64,000 nt of DNA. It comes from Thermomicrobiaceae bacterium. Lineage in GTDB: Bacteria > Chloroflexota > Chloroflexia > Thermomicrobiales > Thermomicrobiaceae. Where the stretch lies: assembly GCA_014874455.1 (NCBI GenBank), contig JADBJL010000090.1, forward strand, positions 1 through 64,000. The letters run 5' to 3'. The stretch's first letter is position 1; the number at the start of each line of letters is the position of its first letter. The notes under the pieces are model-generated. The model saw only the letters and a program-made list of their open reading frames with translations, had not been told where the DNA came from and did no database searches. Below, one piece after another: positions 1 through 9,500 of this stretch. A program made the translations under genes and the position numbers.

Positions 1-783
1 CGGCACGACCTCTCCCTGCTGGCGCAGCTTCTCCAGGTGCGCCAGCACCGTCAGCGCCGCGGCTCGACGGAACTGCGGGAGAATGTCGGGATACAGCTCG
101 GAGACCAGTTCCTCGATCGTCTTCGGGCGAGCGTCGAGAGCCTCACGGATCTGCTGCTCGCGCCGAAGCCGGCGCGCGACATACTCGTCGATCACTCGCC
201 CCGGATCGGTGATCTCGGGCCCGTGTCCCGGAAGCACGCGCTCAGGCCCGAGTGCCCGTACTCGTTCGAGGGAGTCGAGGTATGCGACGATGCTGCCGTA
301 GGGCGGGATGATCGCAACCGTGCCATTGCCGGAGAAGAGGTCGCCGGCCAGGAGCGTTCGTCCTGCCGCATCCCACAGTGCGACGTGACCGGGCGAGTGC
401 CCCGGCGTCTCGATGACGGTCAAGGTGCCTTCAGGAACGCTGAGAGTCATCCCGTCTTCGAGTTCGAGATCGACGTCCTCCCACCTCAGGAAGTCACGGA
501 GGATCGGCCGTTCCTTCGGATGGAGCATGAGGGCACAACCGAGCCGTCGGCGCAGCTCGCCGGCCGCCGCCGCGTGGTCGGGGTGCCCATGGGTGAGGAC
601 GATGGCGCGGACGCGCGCGCCCGCGCGGGCGGCCACAGCCTGGGAGACGATCTCGACACCGGCCTCGCTGCCGGGGTCGACGATCAAGAGCTCCCGGGAA
701 CCGACGAGGTAGGCGTTGGTCGGCTGGTCGCCCATCATCGCGGCGGGGTTGGGAACCTCGATTCGCTCCATCGGAAGCGACAC
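1..783 (-). CDS. MBL-fold metallo-hydrolase, partial (3' end outside window)
   Basis: Translation of the minus strand gives a metallo-beta-lactamase-fold hydrolase of the LACTB2/glyoxalase-II-like group. The metal-binding signature THGHPDH lies at residues 64-70, followed by a second metal ligand region (ETPGHSPGH) and an LLAGDLF motif. A C-terminal winged-helix-like segment (LYPDILPQFRRAA) is typical of the LACTB2 type. I chose the GTG at 783-781 because a GAGGGGG ribosome site lies 8 bases upstream; an ATG four codons later (771) is the alternative. The stop codon lies beyond position 1. The fold and zinc site are clear from motifs, but the substrate cannot be told. Confidence 0.85.
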   Translation of the reverse strand, partial: MSLPMERIEVPNPAAMMGDQPTNAYLVGSRELLIVDPGSEAGVEIVSQAVAARAGARVRAIVLTHGHPDHAAAAGELRRRLGCALMLHPKERPILRDFLRWEDVDLELEDGMTLSVPEGTLTVIETPGHSPGHVALWDAAGRTLLAGDLFSGNGTVAIIPPYGSIVAYLDSLERVRALGPERVLPGHGPEITDPGRVIDEYVARRLRREQQIREALDARPKTIEELVSELYPDILPQFRRAAALTVLAHLEKLRQQGEVVP

Positions 784-965
784 CGGTTTCGCCCCCTCGT
801 CCTTTCCCCGGTTTGGGCCTTGATCATAGCATCAGGAAGAGGGCGGACGCAGTGCTCTCTGGCCTGGTTCGGTTCGTGCTGAAGTGGGGGCAGCGGGTAG
901 GTGAGGTTAGAGCGGAGAGGCTCCTGGCTCAGTCTGCCGAGAGGACATGGAACGAGAGAAACACA

Positions 966-995
966 GAGCACCCATGCGGTACCACATGGGTGCTC
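966..995 (-). terminator. hairpin downstream of the tRNA pair
   Basis: An 11-bp perfect inverted repeat (GAGCACCCATG / CATGGGTGCTC) with an 8-base loop sits just after the two minus-strand tRNA genes. On the minus strand it is followed by a T-rich stretch (TGTGTTTCTC). It probably terminates tRNA transcription. Confidence 0.6.
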
Positions 996-1012
996 AGCAA
1001 CCGGTCGCTGTT

Positions 1013-1088
1013 TGGAGCGGGAGACGGGATTCGAACCCGCGACAACCGGCTTGGAAGGCCGGCACTCTGCCAACTGAGTTACTCCCGC
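1013..1088 (-). tRNA. tRNA-Gly (anticodon TCC)
   Basis: The minus strand folds as a full cloverleaf. The acceptor arm GCGGGAG pairs with CTCCCGC, the T loop is GGTTCGAATCC, and the anticodon loop CTTCCAA contains TCC. The discriminator is T and the CCA end is encoded. It lies 4 bases downstream of tRNA-Pro and is probably co-transcribed with it. Confidence 0.95.
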
Positions 1089-1092
1089 GCGG

Positions 1093-1165
1093 TCGGGGTG
1101 AGAGGACTCGAACCTCCGACCTCAGCGTCCCAAACGCCGCGCGCTACCAACTGCGCCACACCCCG
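1093..1165 (-). tRNA. tRNA-Pro (anticodon TGG)
   Basis: The minus strand folds as a cloverleaf with acceptor CGGGGTG/CACCCCG, T loop GGTTCGAGTCC, and anticodon loop TTTGGGA, giving anticodon TGG. The discriminator is A. CCA is not encoded (the genome reads CCG), so the end must be added after transcription, unlike the neighbouring tRNA-Gly. Confidence 0.94.
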
Positions 1166-1182
1166 AACCAGTCGCACCGCAT

Positions 1183-1211
1183 AGTATAGCAGATTTCGAG
1201 CTCGTTTTTCA
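1183..1211 (-). promoter_or_regulatory. probable tRNA operon promoter
   Basis: A TATACT -10 box (minus strand, 1188-1183) lies 18 bases upstream of the tRNA-Pro 5' end. A weak TGAAAA -35 sits 17 bases further up. The positions fit, but the -35 match is poor. Confidence 0.45.
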
Positions 1212-1214
1212 TCC

Positions 1215-2426
1215 TCAGGATGGGCGTGGCACTAACCGCGCGAAGCGGCGCCGGCCAACCTGGATCACCGTCGGGCGCTCCAGCCGCACCACGAGTTCCG
1301 GGTCGTCGACCCGCTTCCCGTCGAGCCGCACGCCTCCCTGGACGATCAGGCGGCGCGCCTCGTTATTGCTCGCGGCAAGGCCAGCCAGCACCATCAGTTG
1401 GACGATCCACCCTTCGGCGGGAACCTCGATCTCCGGCATCTCCTCGGGTAGCTCTCGCCGCCGGAAGATCCGGACGAATGCCTCGCGTGCCCGCTCAGCC
1501 GCATCGACACCGTGCAGGTCGGTGACGATCTGGAACGCCAACCGCTCCTTCACGTCACGCGGGTTCACCTGTCCCCGCTCGGCAGCGGCCAGCATCGCGT
1601 CGATCTCTTCCTCCGGAATATCGGTGAGCAGGCGCAGGTAGTCGCCCATCACCCAGTCCGGGATCGACATCAGCTTGCCGAACATCTCTTCGGGCGGCTC
1701 GGTCACGCCGATGTAGTTGTCCAGGCTCTTGCTCATTTTCTGGACGCCGTCGGTGCCGACGAGCAGCGGCACGGTCAGGATGTTCTGCGGCTCCTGGCCC
1801 ATCTCGCGCATGATGTCGCGCCCGACCAGCAGGTTGAAGGTCTGGTCGGTGCCGCCGATCTCGACGTCGGCCTGGATGGCGACCGAGTCGTACGCCTGGA
1901 GCAGCGGGTAGAGCAACTCGGTGATCGAGATCGGCGAGCCTTCCTGGTAGCGCCGGGCGAAGTCCTCGCGATCCAGCATGCGGGCGACGGTGTACTTGCT
2001 GGTGAGCCGGATCACGTCCTCCAGCGTGAAGGTGTCGAACCACGTACTCTGCCAGACGATCTCAGCTCGGTTGATATCGACCACCTTGAAGAACTGGTCG
2101 AGGTACGTCTGCGCGTTGGCGCGTACTTCCTCAGCAGTCAGCATGGTGCGCTGGACTGAGCGTCCCGATGGGTCTCCGATGCGGGCAGTCCAGTCGCCGA
2201 TGATGACGACGACCTGGTGACCGAGTGCCTGGAACTCCTTCAGCTTGCGGAAACAGACGTAGTGCCCGAGATGGATATCCGGCCGGGTGGGATCGACGCC
2301 GAGCTTGACCCGCAGCGGCCGCGGGCCGAGCAGCTTTTGCCTCAGGTCGTCGCGCACGACGACGTCGACAACTCCCCGACTAAGCAGGCGCTCGACAGCA
2401 GCAGTTCGATCAAGCTGTCTAACCAT
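1215..2426 (-). CDS. tyrS: tyrosyl-tRNA synthetase
   Basis: This class I aminoacyl-tRNA synthetase charges tRNA-Tyr. The HIGH-type motif reads HLGH (residues 52-55), the KMSKS loop is at 230-234, and a C-terminal S4-like RNA-binding domain includes GGVRLDGKRV. Length is 403 residues, normal for the family. The start is the ATG at 2426, which overlaps the ribF stop by 8 bases; an upstream extension in the same frame has no family similarity. It is the last gene of the nusA-to-tyrS operon, so translation is probably coupled to ribF. The enzyme is certain; only the exact start is inferred. Confidence 0.96.
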   Translation of the reverse strand: MVRQLDRTAAVERLLSRGVVDVVVRDDLRQKLLGPRPLRVKLGVDPTRPDIHLGHYVCFRKLKEFQALGHQVVVIIGDWTARIGDPSGRSVQRTMLTAEEVRANAQTYLDQFFKVVDINRAEIVWQSTWFDTFTLEDVIRLTSKYTVARMLDREDFARRYQEGSPISITELLYPLLQAYDSVAIQADVEIGGTDQTFNLLVGRDIMREMGQEPQNILTVPLLVGTDGVQKMSKSLDNYIGVTEPPEEMFGKLMSIPDWVMGDYLRLLTDIPEEEIDAMLAAAERGQVNPRDVKERLAFQIVTDLHGVDAAERAREAFVRIFRRRELPEEMPEIEVPAEGWIVQLMVLAGLAASNNEARRLIVQGGVRLDGKRVDDPELVVRLERPTVIQVGRRRFARLVPRPS

Positions 2427-3423
2427 CGGCTGAGACCACTCCCTCCGCCACCTCGAGGACTGCCCATGCAAGCGGTGGCGGCCAGTCCTTTCCTAAGTTT
2501 GCCAGGATTTCTCGCGTCGCGTGCTCGTCGGCTTTCATCTGCTCGATCAACGCGTCGATGCTCGGGAACCACATATCGTCGCGCAGCCGGCGGACGAACA
2601 GGATGGTCAGCCGATGTCCGTACAGCTCGAGTGTCAGGTCGAGGAGGTGGACTTCAATCGCCCGCTCCTGGTCGTGGAAGACCGGCCGTGTGCCGATGTA
2701 GGCCATGCCAGGGAGCAGATCAGGTGAACCGTCGACCGAGACCTGCACGACATAGATCCCGTCGGCGGGGACAGCGAGCCGGTCGATGAGCCGGAGGTTG
2801 GCAGTGGGATAGCCGAGGAGCTGGCCCCGGTGCTGGCCTTCCACGACCTCGCCAGCAAGGGCGTACGGCCGACCGAGCAACTCGGCGGCGGACTCGACCG
2901 ATCCCTCCTGGACGAGTTGCCGGATGCGAGTACTGCTGATCGGCTCCGTGTCGAGGTCGACGCGAGGTACCACTGTGACCTCGAAGCCGTAGTGCACCCC
3001 GAGCTCGCGAAGTGTATCCACCGTGCCGCTGCGCCCGCGACCGAAGCGGAAGTCGTCTCCGACCACCAGTTCGACTGGGGTAACGGCGCCGACGAGCCGC
3101 TCGATGAAGGTCTCCGGAGCCTGGCTCGCGAACTGTTCATCGAAGCGGAGCACCAGCACTTCGTCGATCAGGCTCGCACCAATCAAGGCGAGTCGTTGGT
3201 CGGTCGTGCACAGTCGAGGTGGCGCTTGGCCGGGCCTCAGCACTTCAGCCGGTAACGGATCGAAGGTCACGACGAGACTGGACACACCGCGCTCGACAGC
3301 CCTTCGACGCAAGCAATCGAAGAGATACTGGTGACCGCGATGGACGCCGTCGAAATTGCCTATGGTCAGCGCGCGGGGGCGCGTGGGAAGCGCCTCCAGC
3401 GCACGATAGACGAGGGGCGGCAT
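2419..3423 (-). CDS. ribF: bifunctional riboflavin kinase / FMN adenylyltransferase
   Basis: RibF converts riboflavin to FMN and FAD in the cytosol. The N-terminal FAD synthetase domain has the nucleotidyltransferase signature GNFDGVHRGH (residues 22-31). The C-terminal flavokinase domain shows GYPTANL and the EVHLLDLTLELYG segment. Length is 334 residues, as usual. The longer open frame starting at 3591 runs through non-conserved sequence, so I take the ATG at 3423. It lies 17 bases after truB and overlaps tyrS. Such truB-ribF pairing is common in many bacteria. Confidence 0.95.
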   Translation of the reverse strand: MPPLVYRALEALPTRPRALTIGNFDGVHRGHQYLFDCLRRRAVERGVSSLVVTFDPLPAEVLRPGQAPPRLCTTDQRLALIGASLIDEVLVLRFDEQFASQAPETFIERLVGAVTPVELVVGDDFRFGRGRSGTVDTLRELGVHYGFEVTVVPRVDLDTEPISSTRIRQLVQEGSVESAAELLGRPYALAGEVVEGQHRGQLLGYPTANLRLIDRLAVPADGIYVVQVSVDGSPDLLPGMAYIGTRPVFHDQERAIEVHLLDLTLELYGHRLTILFVRRLRDDMWFPSIDALIEQMKADEHATREILANLGKDWPPPLAWAVLEVAEGVVSADG

Positions 3424-3439
3424 ACGCTTGCGATCGCCT

Positions 3440-4345
3440 TCACTCGGGTCGATTCGGAATGACCAGCGCAGGTTTCCAGAACTCTCTGGCTTGCTCGTAT
3501 CGGGCGAGCCCAAGCCAGCTTCCATCCAGACCGTAGACACGGGCCAAGCGCTGGTCAGAAAAGGCGCCGGGTCGACGTACCGGCGCCCCATGATACCACG
3601 CCTTCGCCTGCTCGGGGCTCAGAATCAGGGCCGCGTGCTCGCTCACGGCTGTGTCCGGATGGAGCGCGATGAGACGCCACGTGTCGGCCGACAACCACCG
3701 ATCAAGCGTCTCCAGGGGCCAGGCATCAGCCAGGCTGAACGGCCCGACGCGTGTCCGGATCAGACCGTGGAGATAGGCACCGGTGCCGAGCACGGTGCCC
3801 AGGTCGCGTGCGAGTGAGCGGATGTACACCCCCTTACCACAGTCGACAGACACGAGGACGTCCGGGTACGCGTAGTGCAAGAGCTCCAGCCGGTAGATGA
3901 CCACTCGACGCGGCGCGGCCTCGACGGCCTCGCCAGCTCGAGTGCGGCGATAGAGGGGCTTGCCGGCCACCTTAATGGCCGAGAAGGCAGGCGGCACCTG
4001 CTCGATCTGTCCTTCGAAGCGGCGGAGCGCTTCCTCCACCGCAGCGCGTGGCGGCTGACTATGCGGCTCCGCGGCGAGGAGTGCCTCGCCCTCGAGGTCG
4101 TCGGTCGTGCTGGCGATCCCGAGGACGATGTGCGCCAGGTACTGCTTCCCTGCGTCCTGGAGGAAGGAGGCGAGGCGGGCCGCCTGACCGACGGCCACGA
4201 GCAAGACCCCTTCGGCAGCCGGGTCGAGCGTTCCCCCGTGTCCGACGCGGGTCTCACGGAGGCGTCGGCGTACCCAGCTCACGACGTCGTGTGAAGTCCA
4301 GCCTCGGGGCTTGTCGATGACGAGCAAACCGTGAAGATGGCTCAT
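3440..4345 (-). CDS. truB: tRNA pseudouridine-55 synthase
   Basis: TruB isomerises U55 of the tRNA T loop. The signature GHGGTLDP lies at residues 35-42 with the catalytic Asp at 41, and later RxKxxR-like and GVYIRSLARDLG segments match the family. Length is 301 residues. It sits between nrnA and ribF with an 8-base gap upstream, in the classic nusA-infB-rbfA-truB-ribF order. Confidence 0.95.
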   Translation of the reverse strand: MSHLHGLLVIDKPRGWTSHDVVSWVRRRLRETRVGHGGTLDPAAEGVLLVAVGQAARLASFLQDAGKQYLAHIVLGIASTTDDLEGEALLAAEPHSQPPRAAVEEALRRFEGQIEQVPPAFSAIKVAGKPLYRRTRAGEAVEAAPRRVVIYRLELLHYAYPDVLVSVDCGKGVYIRSLARDLGTVLGTGAYLHGLIRTRVGPFSLADAWPLETLDRWLSADTWRLIALHPDTAVSEHAALILSPEQAKAWYHGAPVRRPGAFSDQRLARVYGLDGSWLGLARYEQAREFWKPALVIPNRPE

Positions 4346-4353
4346 CTTGATTC

Positions 4354-5388
4354 TTATGGGTCACCTGCGACGGCGTACTCCGGCAAAGAGCGAGCGACCG
4401 CCTCCAGGAACGCCTGCCGTGCGTGCTCTCCCGGGGGCAAGCGACAACCGGCAGCACGGCTATGGCCACCGCCGCCGTAGCGGGCCGCGATCTCGGCTAC
4501 GTCGAGCACGTCGCTCGTCGAGCGGAGGCTGACGCGCCATCCCTCAGGCTGCTGGTAGAACAGGATGGCGATAGCGGCACCCTCGGTACCGCTCAGGAAG
4601 TTGACGATCCCTTCTCCCTCCGCCGCTGTAGCGCCGCTTTCCTCCAGCATCTCCGGGGTGATCTCCGTCCACACGATTCCGGTGTCGAAGCGGGCGCGTG
4701 CCAGGGCCAGACCCCAGAGCCGCACCGTCGAAAACGGACGTTGACGAAAGAGGTGGGTCACGATGGCGGAGAGGTCAGCGCCGGCCTCCAGGAGGTGGGC
4801 AGCGAGTCGCATCGTTTTCGGCCTCGTGCTCGAGGTCTGGAGTCCCAGCGTGTCACCGTAGATACCAGTCAACAGACAGGTCGCGAGTTCGGGAGACACC
4901 GGCAGACCGAGCTGGAGGACGAGTTCAGACAGGATCTCGGTGGTCGCGGCCGCGTCGGGGTCGACGAGGTTGACGGTTCCGAAGCATGTGTTGGTGACGT
5001 GGTGGTCGATATTGACGATCGGGATCGAGCCGTCGAACCACCCTGGAGACTCCCGGAAGAGCGGCCCTAGCCGGCTCGGATCAGCGCAGTCGACGAGGAC
5101 GACACGATCGAACGACTGATCCCGCAGTTCGGAAAGCTGAGCGAAGCGATCGACCCCGGCCAGGAATCGCACCGTAGCGGGCACCCGCCCGTCTCCGGTA
5201 GCCATCACGACGATCTGGCGAGTGTCATCGAGGAGGAGGCGGACGGCGAGCACCGAGGCGATGGCGTCCGCGTCAGGGTTCGCGTGCGTGGCGACCAGGA
5301 TTACCTGACCAGACGCCATCGTTCTCCAGGCGGTCTCCAGGTCGGCGGGCGTATAGCGGCCGTCATAGCAGGCGGTGTGGTTCGTCAT
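4354..5388 (-). CDS. nrnA: DHH/DHHA1 phosphoesterase (oligoribonuclease / pAp phosphatase, NrnA-like)
   Basis: NrnA-type enzymes degrade nanoRNAs and dephosphorylate 3'-phosphoadenosine phosphate. The N-terminal DHH domain shows THANPDADAIAS (residues 34-45), a VDCAD motif and the namesake DHH in NIDHHVTN. The C-terminal DHHA1 domain has the GGGGHSRAAGC substrate loop. Length is 344 residues. It lies between rbfA and truB, the usual place for this gene in Gram-positive and Chloroflexota transcription-translation operons. Family assignment is firm; which activity dominates in the cell is inferred. Confidence 0.92.
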   Translation of the reverse strand: MTNHTACYDGRYTPADLETAWRTMASGQVILVATHANPDADAIASVLAVRLLLDDTRQIVVMATGDGRVPATVRFLAGVDRFAQLSELRDQSFDRVVLVDCADPSRLGPLFRESPGWFDGSIPIVNIDHHVTNTCFGTVNLVDPDAAATTEILSELVLQLGLPVSPELATCLLTGIYGDTLGLQTSSTRPKTMRLAAHLLEAGADLSAIVTHLFRQRPFSTVRLWGLALARARFDTGIVWTEITPEMLEESGATAAEGEGIVNFLSGTEGAAIAILFYQQPEGWRVSLRSTSDVLDVAEIAARYGGGGHSRAAGCRLPPGEHARQAFLEAVARSLPEYAVAGDP

Positions 5389-5394
5389 CCCTGT

Positions 5395-5790
5395 CTACCT
5401 CGGCTGCTCGTCCGCTGCCGTCCGCTCGGTCTCGGACTCCGGGTGGAGTTGCTCACGGAGCAAGTTGAGCGTTCTCGTTACCTGTTCAGCGTACTCCATC
5501 GATCGATCCAGTCGGAAGGAAAGCTCCGGGATGTGCCGTGTCCGCATGCGAGGCTTCAACAGGCGTCGAATGAAGCCAGCCGCTCCGTTGAGGGCATCGA
5601 TCGCGGCGGTTTGTTCCTCCTCGCTACCGTAGACCGACGCGAAGACCTTCGCGTACCGGAGATCGGGGCTGACCTCGACTCGGGTCACGCTGACGAAGCC
5701 GAGGCGAGGGTCACGCATCTCGCGGCGGATGATCTCGCTGATCTCGTCGCGCAAGAATTCGGCTACTCGCTGCTGTCGGAGGCTGTTCAT
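5395..5790 (-). CDS. rbfA: ribosome-binding factor A
   Basis: RbfA is a 30S maturation factor with a KH-like fold. The protein begins MNSLRQQRVAEFLRDEI and contains RDPRLGFVSVTRVEVS, the conserved family core. Length is 131 residues. The ATG at 5790 fits the family start; an in-frame extension to 5895 is not conserved. It lies between infB and nrnA in the operon. Confidence 0.94.
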   Translation of the reverse strand: MNSLRQQRVAEFLRDEISEIIRREMRDPRLGFVSVTRVEVSPDLRYAKVFASVYGSEEEQTAAIDALNGAAGFIRRLLKPRMRTRHIPELSFRLDRSMEYAEQVTRTLNLLREQLHPESETERTAADEQPR

Positions 5791-5903
5791 GGCTACGCCT
5801 CCCCCGGGCAGTTCCGTGCCCGGCTGGCTGAGAGTGGAGCGCCTCGGTGGCGATGGCATCGGGCTAGTGCCGATCGTGCCGGCCGAAACGCCCATCTCCA
5901 GCC

Positions 5904-7784
5904 CTATCGAGTCCGGGGTACTTCCTCGACGTGGTAAAACTCGATCTGGTCACCAACCACCACGTCGTTGAAACCGTCGATGACCAGCCCACACTCGTAA
6001 CCAGCGGCAACCTCGCGAACGTCCTCCTTGAAGCGCCTGAGAGACGCGACGGTGCCGTCGTGGATGACGGTACCGTGGCGCAGCACCCGCACGCGCGAGT
6101 TGCGCAGTGCCTTCCCGCTGACGACGTAGAGCCCGGCAACGACCGTCCGGTTCGGCAGGCGGAACGTCTCGCGCACCTCAGCATACCCGTCGGTTACCTC
6201 CCGGGTCTCCGGCGCCAAGAGTCCCGAGAGTGCGGCTCGAACGTCGTCGAGCAGGTGGTAGATCACGTTGTAGTAACGCACGTCGACACCTGAGGCGTCG
6301 GCGGCGCGCCGGGCTGCCACATCCGGCCGCACGTTGAAGCCGACCACGATAGCCCCCGTCGTCGCCGCGAGCATAATGTCGGACTCCGAGATCGCGCCGG
6401 TGCCGCTGTGGATGACCGTGATCCCGACCGATTCGATCTCCTCGTTCAGTTTCGCCAACGCGTTCTGAATCGCTTCGAGCGAACCCTGGACATCCGCCTT
6501 GAGAACGATGCGTAGCTCGCGCGTCTCCCCGGACTCGAGTCCGGCATAGAGCTCGTCGAGCTTGACGACGCGCATCTCGGTGAAGGCTTCCGCACGTCGC
6601 TGGCGCGCGCGCTCCTCCGCAAGTTCGCGAGCAGTCTTCTCGTCCTCGACGACCTGGAGGATGTCACCAGCCTCCGGGACATCGAGCAGGCCCAAGATCT
6701 CGACGGGCATCGAGGGGCCAGCGCGGCGGACGCGGCGCCCGCGGTCGTCGAACATCGCGCGGATCCGTCCCCAGGTGCTCCCGACGACGACCACGTCGCG
6801 GAGCTGGAGTGTTCCGGACTGGATCAAGACCGTTGCCACCGGGCCGCGCGTCTGGTCGACCTTGGCTTCGATGATGGCGCCGATCGCCGGGCGGTTCGGG
6901 TCAGCCTTCAGCTCCATCAAGTCTGCGACGAGCAGGATCATCTCCAGCAAATCTTCGATGCCCAGCCGCTGCTTGGCGGAGACCTCGACGACCGGCACGT
7001 CGCCGCCGAACTCCTCGGGAACGACTCCGACCTCGGCAAGCTGCTGCTTGACGCGCATCGGGTTCGCCGTCGGGAGATCGATCTTGTTGATCGCCACAAT
7101 GATCGGCACGTTCGCGGCCCTCGCGTGGCTGATGGCCTCGCGCGTCTGCGGCATGACGCCGTCGTCGGCCGCGACTACGAGGACGGCGATATCGGTTACC
7201 TGAGCACCGCGGGCCCGCATGGCCGTGAATGCCTCGTGGCCAGGTGTATCGAGGAACGTGATCTTTCGCCCCTGCACCTCGACCTGGTAGGCTCCGATGT
7301 GCTGGGTGATCCCGCCTGCTTCACCTTCGGCGACGTTCGTCTCCCGGATCGCATCGAGCAGCTTGGTCTTCCCGTGGTCGACATGTCCCATGATCGTGAC
7401 GACCGGTGGCCGGGGCTGTGCCCCCGGGCCGGCAGCACCGGCGCGCAGCTCCTGCTCGATCACCGCGCTCGCCTGCTGGGCGGCCTCGGGCACATGCTCC
7501 TCGGTCTCCACGCCGAATTCAGCCGCGACCGCGGCTGCCGTCTCATAGTCGATCTGCTGGTTGATCGCAGCCATGATGCCGCGGCGGATCAGGCTCTTGA
7601 TCACCTCCACGGCGCTGACGCCGATGGCGTCAGCCAGCTCACCGACGGTGATCACGCTCCCGAGGACGACCGGGCCGCTCACTGTGGTTGCAGGGCCTCC
7701 AGCCCGGGTCGATCCGGTCGGGGCCTCCATATGGGGCCTCGTGCCCCTGCTCCGTACTCTCTTCTGTCGCTGCTTCTGGTTCAT
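5904..7784 (-). CDS. infB: translation initiation factor IF-2 (short form)
   Basis: IF-2 is the GTPase that places initiator tRNA on the 30S subunit. An IF2-N helix domain ([21 protein letters not shown]) lies near residues 45-66. The G domain follows: G1 GHVDHGKT at 133-140, then [12 protein letters not shown] and a SAK-type motif. Domains II-IV complete the C-terminus. At 626 residues this is a short IF-2, lacking the long charged N-terminal region of enterobacterial forms. Its start overlaps the ylxR stop by 4 bases (ATGA), indicating translational coupling. Confidence 0.96.
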   Translation of the reverse strand: MNQKQRQKRVRSRGTRPHMEAPTGSTRAGGPATTVSGPVVLGSVITVGELADAIGVSAVEVIKSLIRRGIMAAINQQIDYETAAAVAAEFGVETEEHVPEAAQQASAVIEQELRAGAAGPGAQPRPPVVTIMGHVDHGKTKLLDAIRETNVAEGEAGGITQHIGAYQVEVQGRKITFLDTPGHEAFTAMRARGAQVTDIAVLVVAADDGVMPQTREAISHARAANVPIIVAINKIDLPTANPMRVKQQLAEVGVVPEEFGGDVPVVEVSAKQRLGIEDLLEMILLVADLMELKADPNRPAIGAIIEAKVDQTRGPVATVLIQSGTLQLRDVVVVGSTWGRIRAMFDDRGRRVRRAGPSMPVEILGLLDVPEAGDILQVVEDEKTARELAEERARQRRAEAFTEMRVVKLDELYAGLESGETRELRIVLKADVQGSLEAIQNALAKLNEEIESVGITVIHSGTGAISESDIMLAATTGAIVVGFNVRPDVAARRAADASGVDVRYYNVIYHLLDDVRAALSGLLAPETREVTDGYAEVRETFRLPNRTVVAGLYVVSGKALRNSRVRVLRHGTVIHDGTVASLRRFKEDVREVAAGYECGLVIDGFNDVVVGDQIEFYHVEEVPRTR

Positions 7785-8158
7785 CGTTCTCCCTCCTCAG
7801 TCAGAGTCGTGCCGGGCCGAGCTTCGTGCTCGCGTTCGTTGTCTTCCCGGCGGAAGTGCAAGTCGGCATAACGCAGGAGCTCGGCCCGAAACTCCGGCGG
7901 CACGGTCGTGCGCAGGGCACGGTCGAGGGCGTTCCCCTCGGCGGCGAGCTGCCAGCACGAAAACCGGCGACAGAGATAGGCGCCGCGTCCACTCCGCTTA
8001 CCCGTCGGGTCGATCACCAGCTCGCCTTCAGGGGTGCGGACGATGCGCACGAACGTACGCTTCGCGTCCTTCTGCTTGCAGACGACGCAGGTTCGAAGCG
8101 GAACGTGCTTCAGGCGTGGCCCACGGCGCCGGCCTGAGGTTGGTCGCCGCTCGCTCAT
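7781..8158 (-). CDS. ylxR: YlxR-family RNA-binding protein (DUF448)
   Basis: A 125-residue basic protein with the DUF448 core RTCVVCKQKDAKRTFVRIVR and GRGAYLC. YlxR is typically encoded between nusA and infB, as here, and has been described as a nucleic-acid-binding protein that can affect RNase P and transcription in some bacteria. It overlaps infB by 4 bases. The C-terminal tail (after about residue 95) is charged and not obviously conserved. Confidence 0.9.
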   Translation of the reverse strand: MSERRPTSGRRRGPRLKHVPLRTCVVCKQKDAKRTFVRIVRTPEGELVIDPTGKRSGRGAYLCRRFSCWQLAAEGNALDRALRTTVPPEFRAELLRYADLHFRREDNEREHEARPGTTLTEEGER

Positions 8159-8186
8159 CCGTGCCCCTCACCTCGTCAGCCTGCCG

Positions 8187-9500
8187 CTAGGAGACGCGCG
8201 ACGTCTGCTCCTCGGTCAATGGTAGCGCACGCCCGGTCTCGAAGTCGTACCGTGCCCGCAGTTCGCGGTCGTAGTAGACGTTGACCACGCCGTCGACGAT
8301 CTCGACATCGACGCTCTTGAGGATCAGGTCGCTCGGCAGCGGGCCGAACTCACGCTCGCGCACACTGATGGTGCCGTCGGCACGCACGAGACGCGGCTGA
8401 CGACCGAGGGCCATCATGTCGTGCGGCATCTCCGGGAGGCCGGCGCGCAGCAGCAAGCGCTCCTGATCGCGGAGCGACTCGGGATCCTTGATGTCGATGC
8501 GCCAACCGGTCAGCTTGTAGGCGAGACGGGCGTTCTGCCCGTCCTTGCCGATGGCCTGTGACATCTGATCCGTCGGCACGATGACTCGTGCCACCTTCTC
8601 ATCCTCGTTCAGGATAACGCTGATCGGCTTCGCCGGGCTGAGCGCGTTGCTGATGAACGTCCGCGTATCGGGCGACCACTCGATCACGTCGATCTTTTCG
8701 CCCGAAAGCTCGGTCACGATGTTCTGGATTCGAACGCCGCGGACACCGACGCACGCGCCGACCGGGTCGACCTTCTCCTGACGAGCGGCGACGGCCACCT
8801 TCGACCGCTGGCCCGGCTCGCGAGCGATCGCCATGACCTCGACGGCACCGCTCAAGATCTCCGGAACCTCCAGTTCGAGCAGGCGCTTGATCAGGTTCGG
8901 GTGCGTCCGCGAGACGACGAGCTGCGGGCCCCGCGGATCCTTGTTTACCTCCAGCAGGTAGACCTTGATGCGCTGCCCTGGCCGGTAGCGCTCGTTCGGG
9001 ATCTGCTCGCGCGCTGGCATGATCGCCTCGGCCTTACCGAGGTCGATGATGACGGCGCGGGGATCGGCCCGCTGAACGATCCCGGTCAGGATCTCGCCCA
9101 CGCGATCGGCGTACTCGTTGTAGATCATTTCGCGCTCGTAGTCGCGGATGCGCTGCAGGATGACCTGCTTGGCCGTCTGCGCTGCGATCCGGCCGAAGTT
9201 GGCTGGTGTGCGCTCGAGGCGGACGATATCCCCGACGACGGCCTTGGGATCGACCTTCCGGGCCTCCTCGACCGTGATCTCGCTGAGCGGATCCTTCACC
9301 TCCACGACCACGCGCTTCGGCGCAAAGATCCTGATCCTGCCGGTATTCACGTCGATGTCGATCTCGACTTCTTCTTCGGATCCGGTGATCTTCTTGTAGA
9401 CCGTGCGCAGGGCGTGCTGCACAGACTCCATGACCGCATCGCGCGGAATGCCGCGCTCGGCCGCAATCTGGGCGATCGCCGTGTACAGGTCGCTCTTCAT
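8187..9500 (-). CDS. nusA: transcription termination/antitermination factor NusA
   Basis: NusA binds RNA polymerase and nascent RNA to modulate pausing and termination. The N-terminal domain is followed by an S1 domain (DRVGEILTGIVQR) and two KH domains (VDPVGACVGVRGVRI and AIGKDGQNARLA). Length is 437 residues. The start is ATG 9500, preceded by an AAAGGAGG ribosome site; the longer frame to 9755 is unsupported. It is the first gene of the operon. The rimP gene that often precedes nusA is missing here. Confidence 0.95.
   Translation of the reverse strand: MKSDLYTAIAQIAAERGIPRDAVMESVQHALRTVYKKITGSEEEVEIDIDVNTGRIRIFAPKRVVVEVKDPLSEITVEEARKVDPKAVVGDIVRLERTPANFGRIAAQTAKQVILQRIRDYEREMIYNEYADRVGEILTGIVQRADPRAVIIDLGKAEAIMPAREQIPNERYRPGQRIKVYLLEVNKDPRGPQLVVSRTHPNLIKRLLELEVPEILSGAVEVMAIAREPGQRSKVAVAARQEKVDPVGACVGVRGVRIQNIVTELSGEKIDVIEWSPDTRTFISNALSPAKPISVILNEDEKVARVIVPTDQMSQAIGKDGQNARLAYKLTGWRIDIKDPESLRDQERLLLRAGLPEMPHDMMALGRQPRLVRADGTISVREREFGPLPSDLILKSVDVEIVDGVVNVYYDRELRARYDFETGRALPLTEEQTSRVS

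Noticed and set aside
37-882. Long plus-strand open frame at the left edge
   Set aside because: It is the complementary reading of the MBL-fold hydrolase gene, whose zinc motif is on the minus strand.
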